NCBI RefSeq assembly: GCF_011601265.1
Contig: NZ_JAAOLX010000004.1
Location: 62,001 to 126,000, forward strand
DNA: 64,000 nucleotides
Direction: 5' to 3'
Source of the DNA: Iodobacter violaceini
Lineage (GTDB): Bacteria; Pseudomonadota; Gammaproteobacteria; Burkholderiales; Chitinibacteraceae
A model generated the notes under the pieces. The model did not search any database and was not told where the DNA came from. It saw only the letters and a list, made by a program, of their open reading frames with translations. The translations under genes and the position numbers were made by a program. Each line of letters opens with the position of its first letter. The first letter of the stretch is position 1. Shown one piece after another: positions 37,753 to 49,186 of this stretch.

Positions 37753-38699
37753 TGGAATTCGGATTTCCCTTTTTCTTTTTAATTATTGCAGTCATTTTCA
37801 TCGCAAAAACATTTAAGGTTGTGCCTCAGCAGCACGCCCTTATTATTGAACGCCTTGGTAAATTTCATTCCGTATTACAACCGGGTTTAAGCTTTATCGT
37901 GCCCTTTATCGACAGGGTGGCTTACAACCTTTCCCTGAAAGAAATCCCGCTGGATGTACCCTCCCAGATTTGCATTACACGGGACAATACCCAGCTGCAA
38001 GTAGATGGCCTTTTGTATTATCAGGTTACCGACCCCAAGCTGGCTTCCTACGGCACATCAGATTACGTGATGGCCATTATGCAGCTGGCACAAACCACGT
38101 TGCGCTCGGTGATCGGCAAGCTGGAGCTGGACAAAACATTTGAAGAGCGGGACGACATCAATGCGGCCGTAGTCAATGCGCTGGATGAGGCCGCACGCAG
38201 CTGGGGCGTTAAGGTCTTACGCTATGAGATCAAAGACTTAACACCGCCCAAAGAAATCTTGCACTCCATGCAGCAGCAAATTACCGCCGAGCGCGAAAAG
38301 CGCGGCCGGATTGCGCAATCCGAAGGGGTAAAGCAAGAACAAATTAACTTAGCCACCGGCCAGCGCGAGGCATCCATCCAGCGCTCAGAAGGTGAGCGGC
38401 AAGCCGCCATTAATGCGTCCGAAGGCGAAAAACAAGCCGCAATCAACAAAGCCGAAGGCGAGGCAGAAGCCTTACGCCTTGTTGCGCGCGCCACAGCCGA
38501 AGCAATTCATATGGTGGCTCAAACCATTAAGCAACCGGGCGGACTGGAAGCGGTGAATTTAAAAGTAGCCGAGCAATATGTCGCAGCCTTTGCCAATATT
38601 GCAAAAGAAGGCAATACCATGCTGCTGCCCGCCAACGCCAGCGATGTGGCGGGCATGGTGGCCACTGCAATGTCTGTGATTAAACCCCCACAGTCTTAA
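37752..38699 (+). CDS. SPFH/band-7 protein (QmcA/paraslipin type)
   Basis: A 315-residue stomatin-like scaffold. It has one N-terminal membrane helix (FPFFFLIIAVIFIAKTFKVV), the SPFH domain (VPQQHALIIERLGKFHSVLQ) and a C-terminal coiled coil with Glu-Gly-Glu repeats (SEGERQAAINASEGEKQAAI). The NfeD-SPFH pairing is conserved across bacteria; the proteins assemble into large membrane cages that regulate proteases and lipid domains. The stop/start overlap with the NfeD gene (TGATG) supports coupled translation. Confidence 0.93.
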   Translation: MEFGFPFFFLIIAVIFIAKTFKVVPQQHALIIERLGKFHSVLQPGLSFIVPFIDRVAYNLSLKEIPLDVPSQICITRDNTQLQVDGLLYYQVTDPKLASYGTSDYVMAIMQLAQTTLRSVIGKLELDKTFEERDDINAAVVNALDEAARSWGVKVLRYEIKDLTPPKEILHSMQQQITAEREKRGRIAQSEGVKQEQINLATGQREASIQRSEGERQAAINASEGEKQAAINKAEGEAEALRLVARATAEAIHMVAQTIKQPGGLEAVNLKVAEQYVAAFANIAKEGNTMLLPANASDVAGMVATAMSVIKPPQS

Positions 38700-38720
38700 T
38701 CCACGTAAGGAAATAGCGCC

Positions 38721-39653
38721 ATGTCAGAACCCAAATACCGCCTCGTTACCCGCAGTGATTTCGATGGTTTAGTCTGCGCGGTGCTATTAACTGAGCTGGA
38801 TATGATCGACGATATTTTGTTTGTCCACCCCAAAGATATGCAGGACGGCAAGATCGCCATTACCGCCAATGACATCACCACCAATCTGCCCTATGTGGCG
38901 GGTGCATATTTATCCTTTGATCACCACCTTTCCGAAACCATTCGTACTGTCGGTGAAAAAAGTAATCATATTATTGATCCCAAAGCCCCCTCTGCCGCCC
39001 GTGTGGTTTATGACTATTACGGCGGCAAAGCCGCTTTTCCTAAAATCAGCGACGATATGATGATTGCAGTGGATAAAGCAGATTCAGCCGAATTTACCCG
39101 CGAAGAAATCCTGAGTCCCAGAGATTGGGTACTGCTTAATTACCTGATGGATGCGCGCACCGGGCTGGGGCGCTTTAAGAATTTCAGAATATCCAATTAT
39201 CAGCTGATGATGGATTTAATTAAATACTGCGGCAGCCACGGTATCGAAGATATTCTGGCCCTGCCTGATGTGCAGGAACGCATTGAAGTCTATTTTGAGC
39301 ACGCACCGCAAGCCAAAGAACAACTCATTAATTGCAGCCGTATTTACGATAATTTAGTGGTGCTTGATTTGCGCAATGAAGAAACAATTTACGCCACCAA
39401 TCGTTTTATGATTTATGCGCTTTATCCGCAATGCAATATTTCAATTCATATGCTGTGGGGCCTTCACCAGCAAAATACAGTTTATGCCACGGGCAAATCC
39501 ATTATTAACCGCAGCTCACAAACCAATATTGGCGAGCTGATGCTGGAATACGGTGGTGGCGGACATGAAAATGCCGGCACCTGCCAGGTGGCCAATGAAG
39601 ATGCCAATAAAGTATTACGTGAATTAGTACTCAAAATTACGGCAGATGGTTGA
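38721..39653 (+). CDS. DHH family phosphoesterase
   Basis: A 310-residue protein with DHH-superfamily motifs: SDFDGLVCAVLL (motif I), DHHLSE (motif III) and a DHHA1-type C-terminal loop (YGGGGHENAGTCQV). Members cleave phosphodiester or phosphoanhydride bonds in nanoRNA, cyclic dinucleotides or polyphosphate; the substrate here cannot be read from the sequence. AAGGAA precedes the ATG. It lies 21 bp after the SPFH gene and may be co-transcribed with it. Confidence 0.88.
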   Translation: MSEPKYRLVTRSDFDGLVCAVLLTELDMIDDILFVHPKDMQDGKIAITANDITTNLPYVAGAYLSFDHHLSETIRTVGEKSNHIIDPKAPSAARVVYDYYGGKAAFPKISDDMMIAVDKADSAEFTREEILSPRDWVLLNYLMDARTGLGRFKNFRISNYQLMMDLIKYCGSHGIEDILALPDVQERIEVYFEHAPQAKEQLINCSRIYDNLVVLDLRNEETIYATNRFMIYALYPQCNISIHMLWGLHQQNTVYATGKSIINRSSQTNIGELMLEYGGGGHENAGTCQVANEDANKVLRELVLKITADG

Positions 39654-39860
39654 TTGCAGGTAAAATCCATGCCTGCCGGCATGGCAATGACGCTTGAACT
39701 TTAAAGATCATTGACGGCTAAGCGCTGCTCAATAGCCCCGCCTAAGGAGCGATACCACTGCCTGCACCTTTTTTTTCAGGCCTTTTGATTGCTGACTAAG
39801 CGAAGGTGGTTTTTCACCTTAAACAGAACAAACGCTTCCAGCCAGACCCTTGGAGTAAGT

Positions 39861-42800
39861 GTGGACATTCCCGGCTACAGTCTGAAAAACACACTGTATC
39901 AAGATGTGACAGGAAGCATGGTTCGCGCCGTCCGCGCTGACGGCACGGCCTGCATCCTGCGTATTGCATCACTCCCCAGGGCCAGCATCACCTTAAACAG
40001 CGAACGGGAAATACTCGACCAGCTCCAGACCAAACATACGCCGCAGGTGCTTGATTTATTCAAGCATGGTGCATCAATGGTGCTGGTTTTAAGCGATTGC
40101 CCGGGCCGCACCCTAGAAGACCTGATCAGCGAATCAGGGCACAGCGCCAGCACCACCCTCCAGCTGGCCATCACCTTAGCCAGAAAACTTCAGCGCACCA
40201 CCGCCATTGCCCAGGCGCTGGCCGTTTTACACGCCAGCGGCAAACCACACGGCAGGCTCTGGCCGGATCACATCATTATCGCCCCGGATCACAGCATTCG
40301 CTTTGTGGGCATGGCCGATGGCGGTGAGACAGACCCGCAAAAACACCGTGCTGCGTATTTTTCTCCTGAGCAAACCGGCCGCCTGCGCTCGGATGTGAAT
40401 CCGCGCAGCGATTTATACACGCTGGGGGTGATTTGCTACCGGATGTTTACGGGGCAACTGCCGTTTAACAGCAATGACACGCTGTCTTTAATTCACGCTC
40501 ATCTGGCCAAAATACCCACCGCGCCGAGCGAGATCTCTGATACACCGCAAGCGCTTTCCGCCATCATCATGAAGCTGCTGGAAAAAATCCCCGAAAAGCG
40601 CTACCACACCGCTGCGGGCCTTGCGCATGATTTACAGCGCTGTACAGACCGGCTGTCTAACGGGCTGACCGCTGCGTTCCCTCTGGGCGAAGACGATGAG
40701 CCAGGCGTACTTCATTCATCCAACACGCTTTATGGCCGGGATTACCAAAGGCTGGGTCTGCTTGATGCCTTTGCCCGCAGCCAGAGCCAGGCCGCTGAAG
40801 TGGTACTCATTTCCGGCTATTCCGGCATTGGCAAAAGCTCGCTGGTGCAATCGCTCAGGCCCGACATCATTATGGCGGGCGGCTTTTTTATTGAAGGAAA
40901 GTTCGACCAGTATCAGCGCAGCATTCCCTACGCCGCACTATCAAGTGCGTTTGACAAGCTGATCCGCCAGTGGCTGGCCGAGCCCAATACAGATCACTGG
41001 AAAAAACGTGTTCTTGCCGCTGTAGGCAGTAACGCACAAATTTTAATTGATGCCATTCCTGCCCTGCAGTGGCTGATCGGGCCACAGCCGCCTGTTGCCG
41101 AGCTGGGTCCGGCAGAGCTGCGCCACCGCTACAACAAAACGCTGATCGATTTTATTCAGGGGATATGCCACCGCCAATCACCCCTGGTGTTGTTTTTAGA
41201 CGATTTACAATGGGCAGACCCGGCCAGTCTGGATTTAATGGGCCAGCTGCTCACCAATATCCACAATAAACACCTGCTGCTGATCGGTGCTTATCGCAAT
41301 ACCGATGTGGTTTCCGGCCACCCTCTGTTGCTGGCGCAGGCCGAGTGGCAAACACAAAATGTACGCAGCACCCTGCTTGAGCTGGCCCCGCTCACGCCAG
41401 CACAGGTGAACGATTTTTTAATTGATATCCTGCACACCACCGAGCCTACTTTCTCGCTTGCCAACCTGATCCATAAAAAAACCGGCGGCAATCCTTTTTT
41501 TATGGGTAAGCTGCTGCGCACACTGGTTGATGAAGCGTTTATCTACTGGGACAGAGAAACACGGATGTGGGTATGGGATATCAGCCGCCTTGCCACCCAC
41601 AATGTCGCCGAAAACGTAGTCGATCTTGTGATTGAGCAGCTGCACCGGCTGCCTCACCATGTGCAGGCACTGGCCAGCGCGGCCGCCTGCTTTGGTAATT
41701 TATGCAGCCTCAGTGATCTGGCCGCCATTACCGGGCTGACTCAGGCCAAAGCCAATGAAAGCCTGCATGTATTACGCCAGGCCGAGCTGATGACAGAAAT
41801 CCCGACCGATTCGGGCAAGCCCAGGCAAATCCGTTTTATGCACGACAGAGTGCAACAAGCCGCCTATTCGTTACTCAGCGATACAGAGCAGCAGGAAACC
41901 CATTTACGCATTGCCCGCCACCTGGCCAGCAACCGTGTTGGCACACAGTTTCAGGAACAGCTTTTTATTATTGCCCAGCAATTCAGCGCAGGATTAGATC
42001 TCTTTTTACAAGCAGGCGATCCGGAGCAAAACCGCTATTTAGCTGATTTATTTTTACAAACGGCCACCAAAGCCATTACTTCTGCCGCCTACGCCAGCGC
42101 CAGGCAGTTTACAAATAATGCACAGCGCCTGTTGAATGAAGACGAACATGCAGACTGCGACTACCCGCTGCGGCTGCGCATGCACTACACACAGGCACAA
42201 GCGACATTTCTTTCCGGGGATTTAGCTGGCTCAGAAGCCATTATTCTGAAAACCATGCCGCAGCTTCATACAGCCAGAGAAAAAGCAGAGTTTCAGAATC
42301 TGTTAATCATCGGCAAAACACTCAGTGCCGATTACCAGGGCGCCATTGAAGCGGGCAAAGAGGCACTGGAATTACTGGGCTTAGTCTGGCCCAATGACCC
42401 TGAAGCTGCCTTTCAGGAAATCCTCGCCCAAATCGAAGAAAAAATGAAAGACCGCAGCCCGGCCGATCTGCTGCAATTACCGGTACTCAGTGACCCGACC
42501 CAACAGCTTATCCAAAAAACGCTGCTTAATCTGGATACCTCCACCTCTTTTGGCCATCCGCGCTACTACCCCTTTATTATTTCCCGCATGGTGCTTACCG
42601 CGCTGGAATATGGCAACTCGATAGAGATTTGCAAGGGCTATGGCACATTTGGTGTATTACTGGGCAGCTTATTTGGCCAGCATCAGCGCGGCTTTGAGTT
42701 TGCCAGCCTGGGTTATCAACTGATTAACCCGCTGGATGCGCAGGCGCTTAAATGCAAAACAGGCTGGCCCTATGCCGTAGGCTGCTTACCCTGGGTAAAA

Positions 42801-45779
42801 CCACTACATGATTCACTGCCGCTGATTCAGGACAGCATTAATGCAGGCCTGATGACAGGGGATCAGCAGTTCACCGGTTATCTTTACTGCGCCGATGTGC
42901 TGCATCGCTATATCAGCGGTTTGCCTTTGTCTAAATTAAGCGAGCGTATCGGGCAAACATTGCAATCTTCGATCGCCAGTAAAAACCAGTGGGCAATCGA
43001 CACCCTCAATGCCTTACATTTTTCTGTACTGGCTTTCACTGCCGATACATGGGATGGCAACACACCCAACGAGGCTATTTTTGTACAAGAATGCGAACAA
43101 AGAGACAGCCGCTCTTCGCTGTGCTTTTATCATATCTACCGCGCCCAGCGCATGCTGTTTGCCGGGCGTTACGAAGAAGTCATTCAGCATGCCCGCCAGG
43201 GGCTGATGCTCAGCCGTTACATCATGGGCTTTATTGCCAATTTTGATGTGCTCTGGTGTCTGGCGATGGGGCTTGCCAATCGCTCGCCCTCTGAAAAAGA
43301 GCGGGAAGAAATAGAATTCTGCCGCGAACAGCTGGCGGCATGGAGCCATGATTGCCCTGCCAATTTCTCGCACAAACTGCTTTTGCTTAATGCTCAGATT
43401 GCCCAGCTCAATGGCCAGCATGAAGTCGCCCTTGCCTGCTGCCATCAATCGGTGACTGCCGCGCGCAGCCAGGGGTTTACTCAGGATATGGCGCTGGCGG
43501 AAATACATGCCTGTAAACTATGGGTTGAGCACGGCTACCCCATTTATGCCACCCACCACCTTAAAAACGCAATTTCCAGCTTGCAGCACTGGGGTGCGCA
43601 GGGGCTGGCCAAATCTTTAAGCCACGAATACAGCGCAGTCTGGCAATTTATCCCACCCGAAGAAGACGTATTTCATGGCCGGGCGCTCTCTTCTGCCGGT
43701 GTATTAAAAGCATCGCAGGCCATTGCCAGCGAGCTGGCGCTCGACCCGCTGCTGGTGCGCTTAACCGAGCTGATGATCGAAAGCGCCGGTGCCACCATGG
43801 GCGCGCTGATTCTGGCAGAAGACGGCCAGCCCCGGCTTAAGACGGTTGGAATTATCGAAAACAACACCATCACCGTACGCCCCAGAAACAGCCACAGTCT
43901 GCCGGTTGCGGCCTCTATCCTGCAGTATGTCTGGCGCACCTTAGAAACCGTCGCACTGGATGATGCCGGCCTTGACGAGCGCTTTCAGCGTGATTCCTAT
44001 GTACATAACACCCGCGTTAAGTCTGTTTTGTGCGGGCCGATTATCAAGCAAGGCGTGCTGCTTGGCGTTTACTACCTTGAAAACCCTCTGGCGGCAGGGA
44101 CTTTCACCCTGGCGAGGCAGGAAGTCATTCATGCCCTGTCAACGCAAGCCGCTATTTCAATGGAAAATGCGCGCTTGTACGATGAGCTGGAAAGCCGTGT
44201 TGAAATTCGCACCCAGGAACTCAGCGCCGTTAACCAGCACTTAGAAAATGAACTAGCAGAAAGAAACCGCATCGAAAAAGCACTCAGAGAGAGCGAATCA
44301 CGCTTTCGTGCCATTGTTGAAAGCATGCTGACGGGGTATATGAAAACCGAGCTGGCCAGCGGCAAAATTCTCGCCATTAACTCCGCCATGCTGGATATCC
44401 TGGGGGTTGGCAGCGCAGAAGCCCTGCTTGGGCAAAGTGCGCTTTGCTTTTTTGAAAACCCTCAGGAACAAAAACAATTACAAGAAATGATACTGAAGCA
44501 CGAAAGAGTCAGCCGCTACGCCATTAAGATTCGCAATAGCAACGGCCATGTGCTGGATGTGCTGACAACGAGCCGCCTTCTGTACAACACCGAAGGCGAG
44601 CCCAGCCATATTGAAGCCACCATGATGGATATCACCGAGCTTAATCACGCCAAAGAAGCGGCCGAAGCGGCCACCAAGGCTAAAAGCGCTTTCCTCGCTA
44701 ATATGAGCCATGAAATCCGCACGCCGCTCAATGCGATTCATGGCATTGCCCACTTGATGAAGCATACGGATCTGGATGAAAAACAAAGCGATTACCTGAC
44801 TAAACTGACGCAATCGACCAACACCTTAATTGCGCTCATTGACGATATTCTGGATTTTTCAAAAATAGAGGCAGAGCGCCTTAATTTAGAAAACGAAACT
44901 TTTTCCTGCCGCAATATTGTGACTCAGGTCATTTCGCTACTGCGCTTTAGGGCCGAAGAAAAAGGCCTCACTTTACAGCTGATTTTGCCCGGGCAATTTG
45001 CCGAGTGGCGCAAGGGCGACGCCTTACGCTTAACCCAAATCCTGATTAATTTACTGGGCAATGCCATTAAATTCACCCAGCAAGGACGCGTACAACTGGA
45101 GCTGAGCAGCCTGAGCGAAACACGGCTGCTGTTTACTATCAGCGACCAGGGAATCGGAATGACTGCAGAGCAGATCAGCCGCCTTTTTCAGCCCTTTATT
45201 CAGGCAGACAACTCAACAACCCGGCAATTTGGCGGCACGGGGCTGGGATTATCCATCAGCAAAAAATTAGCCAATTTAATGGGCGGGGACATCACGGTAA
45301 GCAGCCAGCCTGGCGTTGGCAGCCAGTTCAGCTTTAGCCTGGATCTGGCTGTTGCTGCTGAAACGCCAGAAGCACAAGCCCCGGAAACGCCGGAAAAAGC
45401 CTTAAGCTTTGAAGGCAAACATATTCTGGTGGTAGACGATGTGGCCATTAACCGGCTGGTGGCAAGAGAGCTGCTGTCGCTGTTAAAAATCAGCTGCGAC
45501 GAAGCAAACAACGGGGCAGAGGCGCTGAGTAAACTCAGCAGCCATCACTATGACTTGGTGTTTATGGATTTACAAATGCCTATCATGGACGGGCTGGAAG
45601 CCACACGGCAAATGCGTGCAAGGGGCGATTTAACCCCTGTTATTGCACTCACCGCAGATGCACTGGAATCGCATAAAAAAACCTGCGCCGAAGTCGGCAT
45701 GAACGATCATCTTGCCAAGCCTATCATTCCACTGCAGCTGAACATCCTGCTCAAAAAATGGCTGAGCAATAAGTCCTAG
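39861..45779 (+). CDS. Giant hybrid sensor: kinase-like/AAA ATPase/GAF/PAS/histidine kinase/receiver
   Basis: A soluble signalling protein of 1972 residues. The start is GTG at 39861, with GGAG 7 nt upstream and the family opening [14 protein letters not shown]. Domains in order are: Ser/Thr-kinase-like (1-270), AAA ATPase (Walker [16 protein letters not shown] near 320; Walker [13 protein letters not shown] near 442), a helical TPR-like region (about 600-1270), GAF (about 1280-1440), PAS (about 1480-1600), HisKA ([12 protein letters not shown], His1617), HATPase ([12 protein letters not shown]) and a receiver ([11 protein letters not shown], Asp1903). The kinase-like part lacks the usual catalytic Asp (HGRLWPDH, Arg132) and has no DFG motif, so it is probably a pseudokinase. 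It has no neighbouring output regulator; phosphotransfer to a remote HPt or response regulator is expected. Confidence 0.93.
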   Translation: MDIPGYSLKNTLYQDVTGSMVRAVRADGTACILRIASLPRASITLNSEREILDQLQTKHTPQVLDLFKHGASMVLVLSDCPGRTLEDLISESGHSASTTLQLAITLARKLQRTTAIAQALAVLHASGKPHGRLWPDHIIIAPDHSIRFVGMADGGETDPQKHRAAYFSPEQTGRLRSDVNPRSDLYTLGVICYRMFTGQLPFNSNDTLSLIHAHLAKIPTAPSEISDTPQALSAIIMKLLEKIPEKRYHTAAGLAHDLQRCTDRLSNGLTAAFPLGEDDEPGVLHSSNTLYGRDYQRLGLLDAFARSQSQAAEVVLISGYSGIGKSSLVQSLRPDIIMAGGFFIEGKFDQYQRSIPYAALSSAFDKLIRQWLAEPNTDHWKKRVLAAVGSNAQILIDAIPALQWLIGPQPPVAELGPAELRHRYNKTLIDFIQGICHRQSPLVLFLDDLQWADPASLDLMGQLLTNIHNKHLLLIGAYRNTDVVSGHPLLLAQAEWQTQNVRSTLLELAPLTPAQVNDFLIDILHTTEPTFSLANLIHKKTGGNPFFMGKLLRTLVDEAFIYWDRETRMWVWDISRLATHNVAENVVDLVIEQLHRLPHHVQALASAAACFGNLCSLSDLAAITGLTQAKANESLHVLRQAELMTEIPTDSGKPRQIRFMHDRVQQAAYSLLSDTEQQETHLRIARHLASNRVGTQFQEQLFIIAQQFSAGLDLFLQAGDPEQNRYLADLFLQTATKAITSAAYASARQFTNNAQRLLNEDEHADCDYPLRLRMHYTQAQATFLSGDLAGSEAIILKTMPQLHTAREKAEFQNLLIIGKTLSADYQGAIEAGKEALELLGLVWPNDPEAAFQEILAQIEEKMKDRSPADLLQLPVLSDPTQQLIQKTLLNLDTSTSFGHPRYYPFIISRMVLTALEYGNSIEICKGYGTFGVLLGSLFGQHQRGFEFASLGYQLINPLDAQALKCKTGWPYAVGCLPWVKPLHDSLPLIQDSINAGLMTGDQQFTGYLYCADVLHRYISGLPLSKLSERIGQTLQSSIASKNQWAIDTLNALHFSVLAFTADTWDGNTPNEAIFVQECEQRDSRSSLCFYHIYRAQRMLFAGRYEEVIQHARQGLMLSRYIMGFIANFDVLWCLAMGLANRSPSEKEREEIEFCREQLAAWSHDCPANFSHKLLLLNAQIAQLNGQHEVALACCHQSVTAARSQGFTQDMALAEIHACKLWVEHGYPIYATHHLKNAISSLQHWGAQGLAKSLSHEYSAVWQFIPPEEDVFHGRALSSAGVLKASQAIASELALDPLLVRLTELMIESAGATMGALILAEDGQPRLKTVGIIENNTITVRPRNSHSLPVAASILQYVWRTLETVALDDAGLDERFQRDSYVHNTRVKSVLCGPIIKQGVLLGVYYLENPLAAGTFTLARQEVIHALSTQAAISMENARLYDELESRVEIRTQELSAVNQHLENELAERNRIEKALRESESRFRAIVESMLTGYMKTELASGKILAINSAMLDILGVGSAEALLGQSALCFFENPQEQKQLQEMILKHERVSRYAIKIRNSNGHVLDVLTTSRLLYNTEGEPSHIEATMMDITELNHAKEAAEAATKAKSAFLANMSHEIRTPLNAIHGIAHLMKHTDLDEKQSDYLTKLTQSTNTLIALIDDILDFSKIEAERLNLENETFSCRNIVTQVISLLRFRAEEKGLTLQLILPGQFAEWRKGDALRLTQILINLLGNAIKFTQQGRVQLELSSLSETRLLFTISDQGIGMTAEQISRLFQPFIQADNSTTRQFGGTGLGLSISKKLANLMGGDITVSSQPGVGSQFSFSLDLAVAAETPEAQAPETPEKALSFEGKHILVVDDVAINRLVARELLSLLKISCDEANNGAEALSKLSSHHYDLVFMDLQMPIMDGLEATRQMRARGDLTPVIALTADALESHKKTCAEVGMNDHLAKPIIPLQLNILLKKWLSNKS

Positions 45780-45803
45780 TTTATTAAAAATCACAGCGCA
45801 CAC

Positions 45804-45830
45804 AAAGTACCCCTTGAGTACTTTAGGTTT
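45804..45830 (+). terminator. Hairpin between the hybrid sensor and nudB
   Basis: The 7-bp stem aaagtac/gtacttt has a 7-nt loop, lies within a wider inverted pair (gcacacaaag near 45798 and ctttgtgtctgc near 45840) and is followed by aggttttct. It sits between convergent genes and could stop both. Confidence 0.45.
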
Positions 45831-45877
45831 TCTATGTGTGCTTTGTGTCTGCAGGCTTAATAGGTAAAGAGACGAAC

Positions 45878-46342
45878 TTAGTGCGCGCAACGCTCCGGCA
45901 GGCTGCGGATAGCATCGGCATTCGATGGCGAAAACACCATTTCGGCGGCTTGCGACCAATTCACCCATTTAAAGCGGCGATGTTCGCCTTCAGCCAGCGT
46001 CACCGCCATCACAGCAGGTACTTCCAGGCTAAACACATGCTCAGTATTGTGTGTGATACCGGGTGCATAACGGTGACGCCAGATTTCAAAAATCTCGAAA
46101 TCGTGACTTTGCTGCCAATTACGTAATTTGTATAAAGCCGTATCGATGCCGGTTTCTTCAAAGACTTCACGGCGCGCCGTTTGCTCAAGCGATTCATCCC
46201 CCTCGCGGCTGCCTGTAACCGACTGCCATGCCTCATTAAAATCAGTCCGCTCCATAAGCAGCACCTGCAAATCAGGCGTGTGAATCACAATCAGCGCAGA
46301 CACTGCCTGCTTGTAAGGCCTTACTGAAGTTGGAGTTGTCAT
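45878..46342 (-). CDS. nudB: Dihydroneopterin triphosphate diphosphatase (NUDIX)
   Basis: NudB removes pyrophosphate from dihydroneopterin triphosphate in folate synthesis. The 154-residue product has the NUDIX box (GSREGDESLEQTARREVFEE, then TGI). It also has the NudB-specific blocks AWQSVTGS and FEIFEIWRHRYAPG followed by THNTEHVF, which match E. coli NudB closely. No ribosome-binding site is evident at the ATG. It converges with the hybrid sensor gene and is divergent from csdA. Confidence 0.9.
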   Translation of the reverse strand: MTTPTSVRPYKQAVSALIVIHTPDLQVLLMERTDFNEAWQSVTGSREGDESLEQTARREVFEETGIDTALYKLRNWQQSHDFEIFEIWRHRYAPGITHNTEHVFSLEVPAVMAVTLAEGEHRRFKWVNWSQAAEMVFSPSNADAIRSLPERCAH

Positions 46343-46640
46343 AAAAAAATAAAGAGGCCATCAAAGAACAAAGCTTAAACCATGCGGCCGCCCGCTCACA
46401 ACTTCATTGCATAAAAAACGCAGGCCGCACAGCAAATCGTAAAGACCTGCGGCAGCACCCTTTACTCCTTATTTATTCTTAACTCCCTGCTCATCATCTT
46501 TTAAGATATTTTATTTGGAGTTTTCAAAATACCCGGCACAGCATGCAAACCGCATTTGCAGGTATGCCCCAGCATTCTTTCCCATGAGAAAAAACCCTAG
46601 TCGCGCTACAATCGCGGCCTGTACAGATTGTTGAGCCACT

Positions 46641-47849
46641 ATGTTTGATGCCCACGCCCTTCGCGCCCAGTTTCCTTTACTGATGCGCGCTCCTGGCTTA
46701 ATTTACCTCGACAACGCCGCCACCACGCAAAAGCCTCTGGCGGTGCTGGATGCTGAGCGTCATTTTTACGAAACAGCCAATGCGAATGTGCATCGTGGCT
46801 CGCACCGCCTCGCCGTAGCCGCCACCGATGCATTTGAAGGCGCACGAGCCAGCGTGGCTCGTTTTATTCATGCGGCTTCCAGCGATGAAATTGTCTTTAC
46901 CCGCGGTACAACCGAAGCCATCAATTTAGTGGCGCAAAGCTGGGGTGCGGCCAATTTGCACGCTGGTGACGAAATCATCCTTACCACGCTGGAGCACCAC
47001 GCCAATATTGTGCCATGGCAGATGCTGGCTGCACGGTGTGGTGCCATCATCAGACCCGTGCGTTTACTCAGTGATGGCAGCCTGGATATTGAACACTTTC
47101 ATACACTGCTTTCAGATAAAACCAGGCTGGTTGGCCTTACTCATATCTCCAACGCCATCGGCAGCGAGCTGCCCGTCGCAGATTTAATTGCCGCAGCGCA
47201 CCGTTTTGGCGCCAGAGTATTAATCGACGGCGCTCAGGCCGTGGCGCACAAAACCATCGACGTACAAGCACTTGATGCCGATTTTTATGTGTTTTCCAGC
47301 CATAAAGTGTACGGCCCCACCGGCATAGGCGCGCTATGGGCCAGAGCCGAAATTTTGGCAGCCATGCCACCATGGCAGGGAGGGGGCGAAATGATAGAGC
47401 GCGTTTCTTTTGAAACCACCAGCTATGCCCCGGCCCCCGCCCGTTTTGAAGCCGGCACCCCCGCCATCGCCCAGACCGTTGGCTTTGCCGCCGCGCTGGA
47501 CTGGCTGCAAGCCCAGGACCGCCCGGCGATCGCCCGGCATGAAGATGCTTTACGCCAGCAGCTGGAGCAAGGACTCGGGCAGATCGGTGGCCTGCGTGTA
47601 ATTGGCACAGCCACACACAAAGGCCCGGTTGTTTCTGTCGCTTTCAGCGAAGCTCATCCCTATGATGTTGCCCAGTTTCTGGATGCCAGAGAGATTGCGG
47701 TACGCGTTGGCAATCACTGCGCCCAGCCCTTACTCAGCAGCCTTGGGCTGCAGGGAACCCTGCGAGCCTCTTTTGCCGCCTATAACACCGCAGACGATGT
47801 GACCTCTCTGCTGACAGGCTTAAGCGAAACACTGGCCTTACTGGCTTAA
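46641..47849 (+). CDS. csdA: Group II cysteine desulfurase (CsdA/SufS type)
   Basis: A PLP enzyme that takes sulfur from cysteine and passes it on as a persulfide. The PLP lysine is Lys222 in SSHKVYGPTGIG, and the persulfide cysteine is Cys360 in RVGNHCAQPLL, which with RxGxHCAxP marks the SufS/CsdA group. The N-terminal LDNAATTQKP and EHHANIVPWQ blocks agree. It is 402 residues long. The adjacent SufE-like gene 12 bp downstream is its activator. No sufBCD genes are present, so CsdA-CsdE is the better name than SufS-SufE. Confidence 0.93.
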   Translation: MFDAHALRAQFPLLMRAPGLIYLDNAATTQKPLAVLDAERHFYETANANVHRGSHRLAVAATDAFEGARASVARFIHAASSDEIVFTRGTTEAINLVAQSWGAANLHAGDEIILTTLEHHANIVPWQMLAARCGAIIRPVRLLSDGSLDIEHFHTLLSDKTRLVGLTHISNAIGSELPVADLIAAAHRFGARVLIDGAQAVAHKTIDVQALDADFYVFSSHKVYGPTGIGALWARAEILAAMPPWQGGGEMIERVSFETTSYAPAPARFEAGTPAIAQTVGFAAALDWLQAQDRPAIARHEDALRQQLEQGLGQIGGLRVIGTATHKGPVVSVAFSEAHPYDVAQFLDAREIAVRVGNHCAQPLLSSLGLQGTLRASFAAYNTADDVTSLLTGLSETLALLA

Positions 47850-47861
47850 AACAGGACTTTC

Positions 47862-48266
47862 ATGAATAAAGCAGAAATAGAAAGTAAGCTGGCCAGCGCC
47901 CATGGCTGGGAAGGAAAAAACCGCCTGCTGGTGCAGCTGGCCCGTGATTTGGCCCCGCTGCCCGCCACAGAATTAAATGATGAAAACCGCATTGTGGGTT
48001 GCGAGAGCACCGCATGGCTCAAAATCAGCTGGCAAGGTGAATATATCCAATTGGCAGCAGACAGTGAATCCCGCATTGTAAAAGGCTTACTTGTCTTACT
48101 CATGGCGGCTTATCAGGGCAAAACACGTCAGGAAATCAGCGATTTTGACTGTGAAGCCTGGCTGATTGCGCTGGGATTAACCCGTTTTCTCTCTGCATCC
48201 CGTGGCAATGGGGTAAAAGCCATAATTGGTAAAATTCACAATGCAATTATTACTGGCCCGCATTGA
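47862..48266 (+). CDS. csdE: SufE-type sulfur acceptor (CsdE)
   Basis: A 134-residue sulfur-transfer protein that accepts persulfide from CsdA. The active cysteine is Cys47 in RIVGCESTAWL, the standard SufE/CsdE motif, followed by SRIVKGLLVLLMAAYQGKT. AGGA precedes the ATG. The short gap to csdA indicates an operon. The family length is 138-147 residues, so this one is slightly short. Confidence 0.93.
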   Translation: MNKAEIESKLASAHGWEGKNRLLVQLARDLAPLPATELNDENRIVGCESTAWLKISWQGEYIQLAADSESRIVKGLLVLLMAAYQGKTRQEISDFDCEAWLIALGLTRFLSASRGNGVKAIIGKIHNAIITGPH

Positions 48267-48318
48267 CGCCATTTGTCAGCAAAGTATCCTGTTATCCCTC
48301 GTACACAAGGAAGATTTA

Positions 48319-49068
48319 ATGAAAAACTTACGTCAGTTAGTTGCAGCTTTAATCGCCAGCAGTGTAATGGTTATGCCCGCTGTTGCCGCCGAACGTGTAC
48401 TGACCGTTGGCTCCGATGCTACTTTTGCCCCATTCGAAACCCTGAATAAAAAGCAAGAAGTAGAAGGGTTCGATGCCGATCTGATTCAGGCAGTGGCCAG
48501 CAAAGCAGGTGTGCAGATCAAACTGATCAACACCCCATGGGAAGGCTTGTTTGCAGGCCTGAATAATGGCGAACGCGATATCGTGATTGCGGCCGTGACC
48601 ATTACCCCAGAGCGCCAGAGATCAATGGATTTCACTGCGCCTTACTTTGAAGCCAAGCAACTGATCGTGGTTTCTGCCAAAAGCCCGATTGCAAAATTAG
48701 CTGACCTGAAAACCAAGAAAATGGCCGTACAAAACGGCACCACAGGCGATATCGTGGCACAAAAGCATTTTGGTAAAGGCAACACCAATATCCGCCGCTA
48801 TGAATCCATTGTGCTGGCCTTGCAAGAATTAAAATCCGGCGGTGTAGACGCAGTGATTGGTGATAACAGCGTGGTTAAAAACTACCTGATCAACAACCCT
48901 AACTCTGGCTTCAAGCTGATTGACGACGCCAGCTTTGACAAAGAGTTTTACGGCATCGCAGTTAAAAAAGGCAATGCAGCCCTGCTGGCCAAGCTCAATA
49001 AAGGCCTGGCAGATGTAAAAGCTGATGGCTCTTACCAAAAGATTTACGCCAAGTATTTCGGCAAGTAA
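48319..49068 (+). CDS. Periplasmic amino-acid-binding protein of an ABC transporter
   Basis: A 249-residue family 3 solute-binding protein. The ATG at 48319 has AAGGAAG upstream and opens a signal peptide (LRQLVAALIASSVMVMPAVA) before LTVGSDATFAPFE. The motifs GFDADLIQAVASKAG and DIVIAAVTITPERQ are typical of polar amino-acid (Gln/Arg/His) binders. An open frame back to 48226 overlaps csdE and is rejected. A strong terminator follows, and no permease or ATPase gene is nearby, so this is an orphan binding protein that must use a transporter encoded elsewhere. Confidence 0.92.
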   Translation: MKNLRQLVAALIASSVMVMPAVAAERVLTVGSDATFAPFETLNKKQEVEGFDADLIQAVASKAGVQIKLINTPWEGLFAGLNNGERDIVIAAVTITPERQRSMDFTAPYFEAKQLIVVSAKSPIAKLADLKTKKMAVQNGTTGDIVAQKHFGKGNTNIRRYESIVLALQELKSGGVDAVIGDNSVVKNYLINNPNSGFKLIDDASFDKEFYGIAVKKGNAALLAKLNKGLADVKADGSYQKIYAKYFGK

Positions 49069-49084
49069 TCTGCCTTGCTGCCCA

Positions 49085-49116
49085 TAAAAAAATCGCCTCA
49101 CGGGGCGATTTTTTTA
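49085..49116 (+). terminator. Bidirectional terminator
   Basis: The stem aatcgcc/ggcgatt is flanked by A and T runs. It lies between the binding-protein gene and the convergent AarF/UbiB-like gene. Confidence 0.9.
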
Positions 49117-49186
49117 TGGCTGGATGAACACAGATATCACAGAGCAAGCGCCATTTTATAAAAAAATAGCAATGACGCCACAACCA

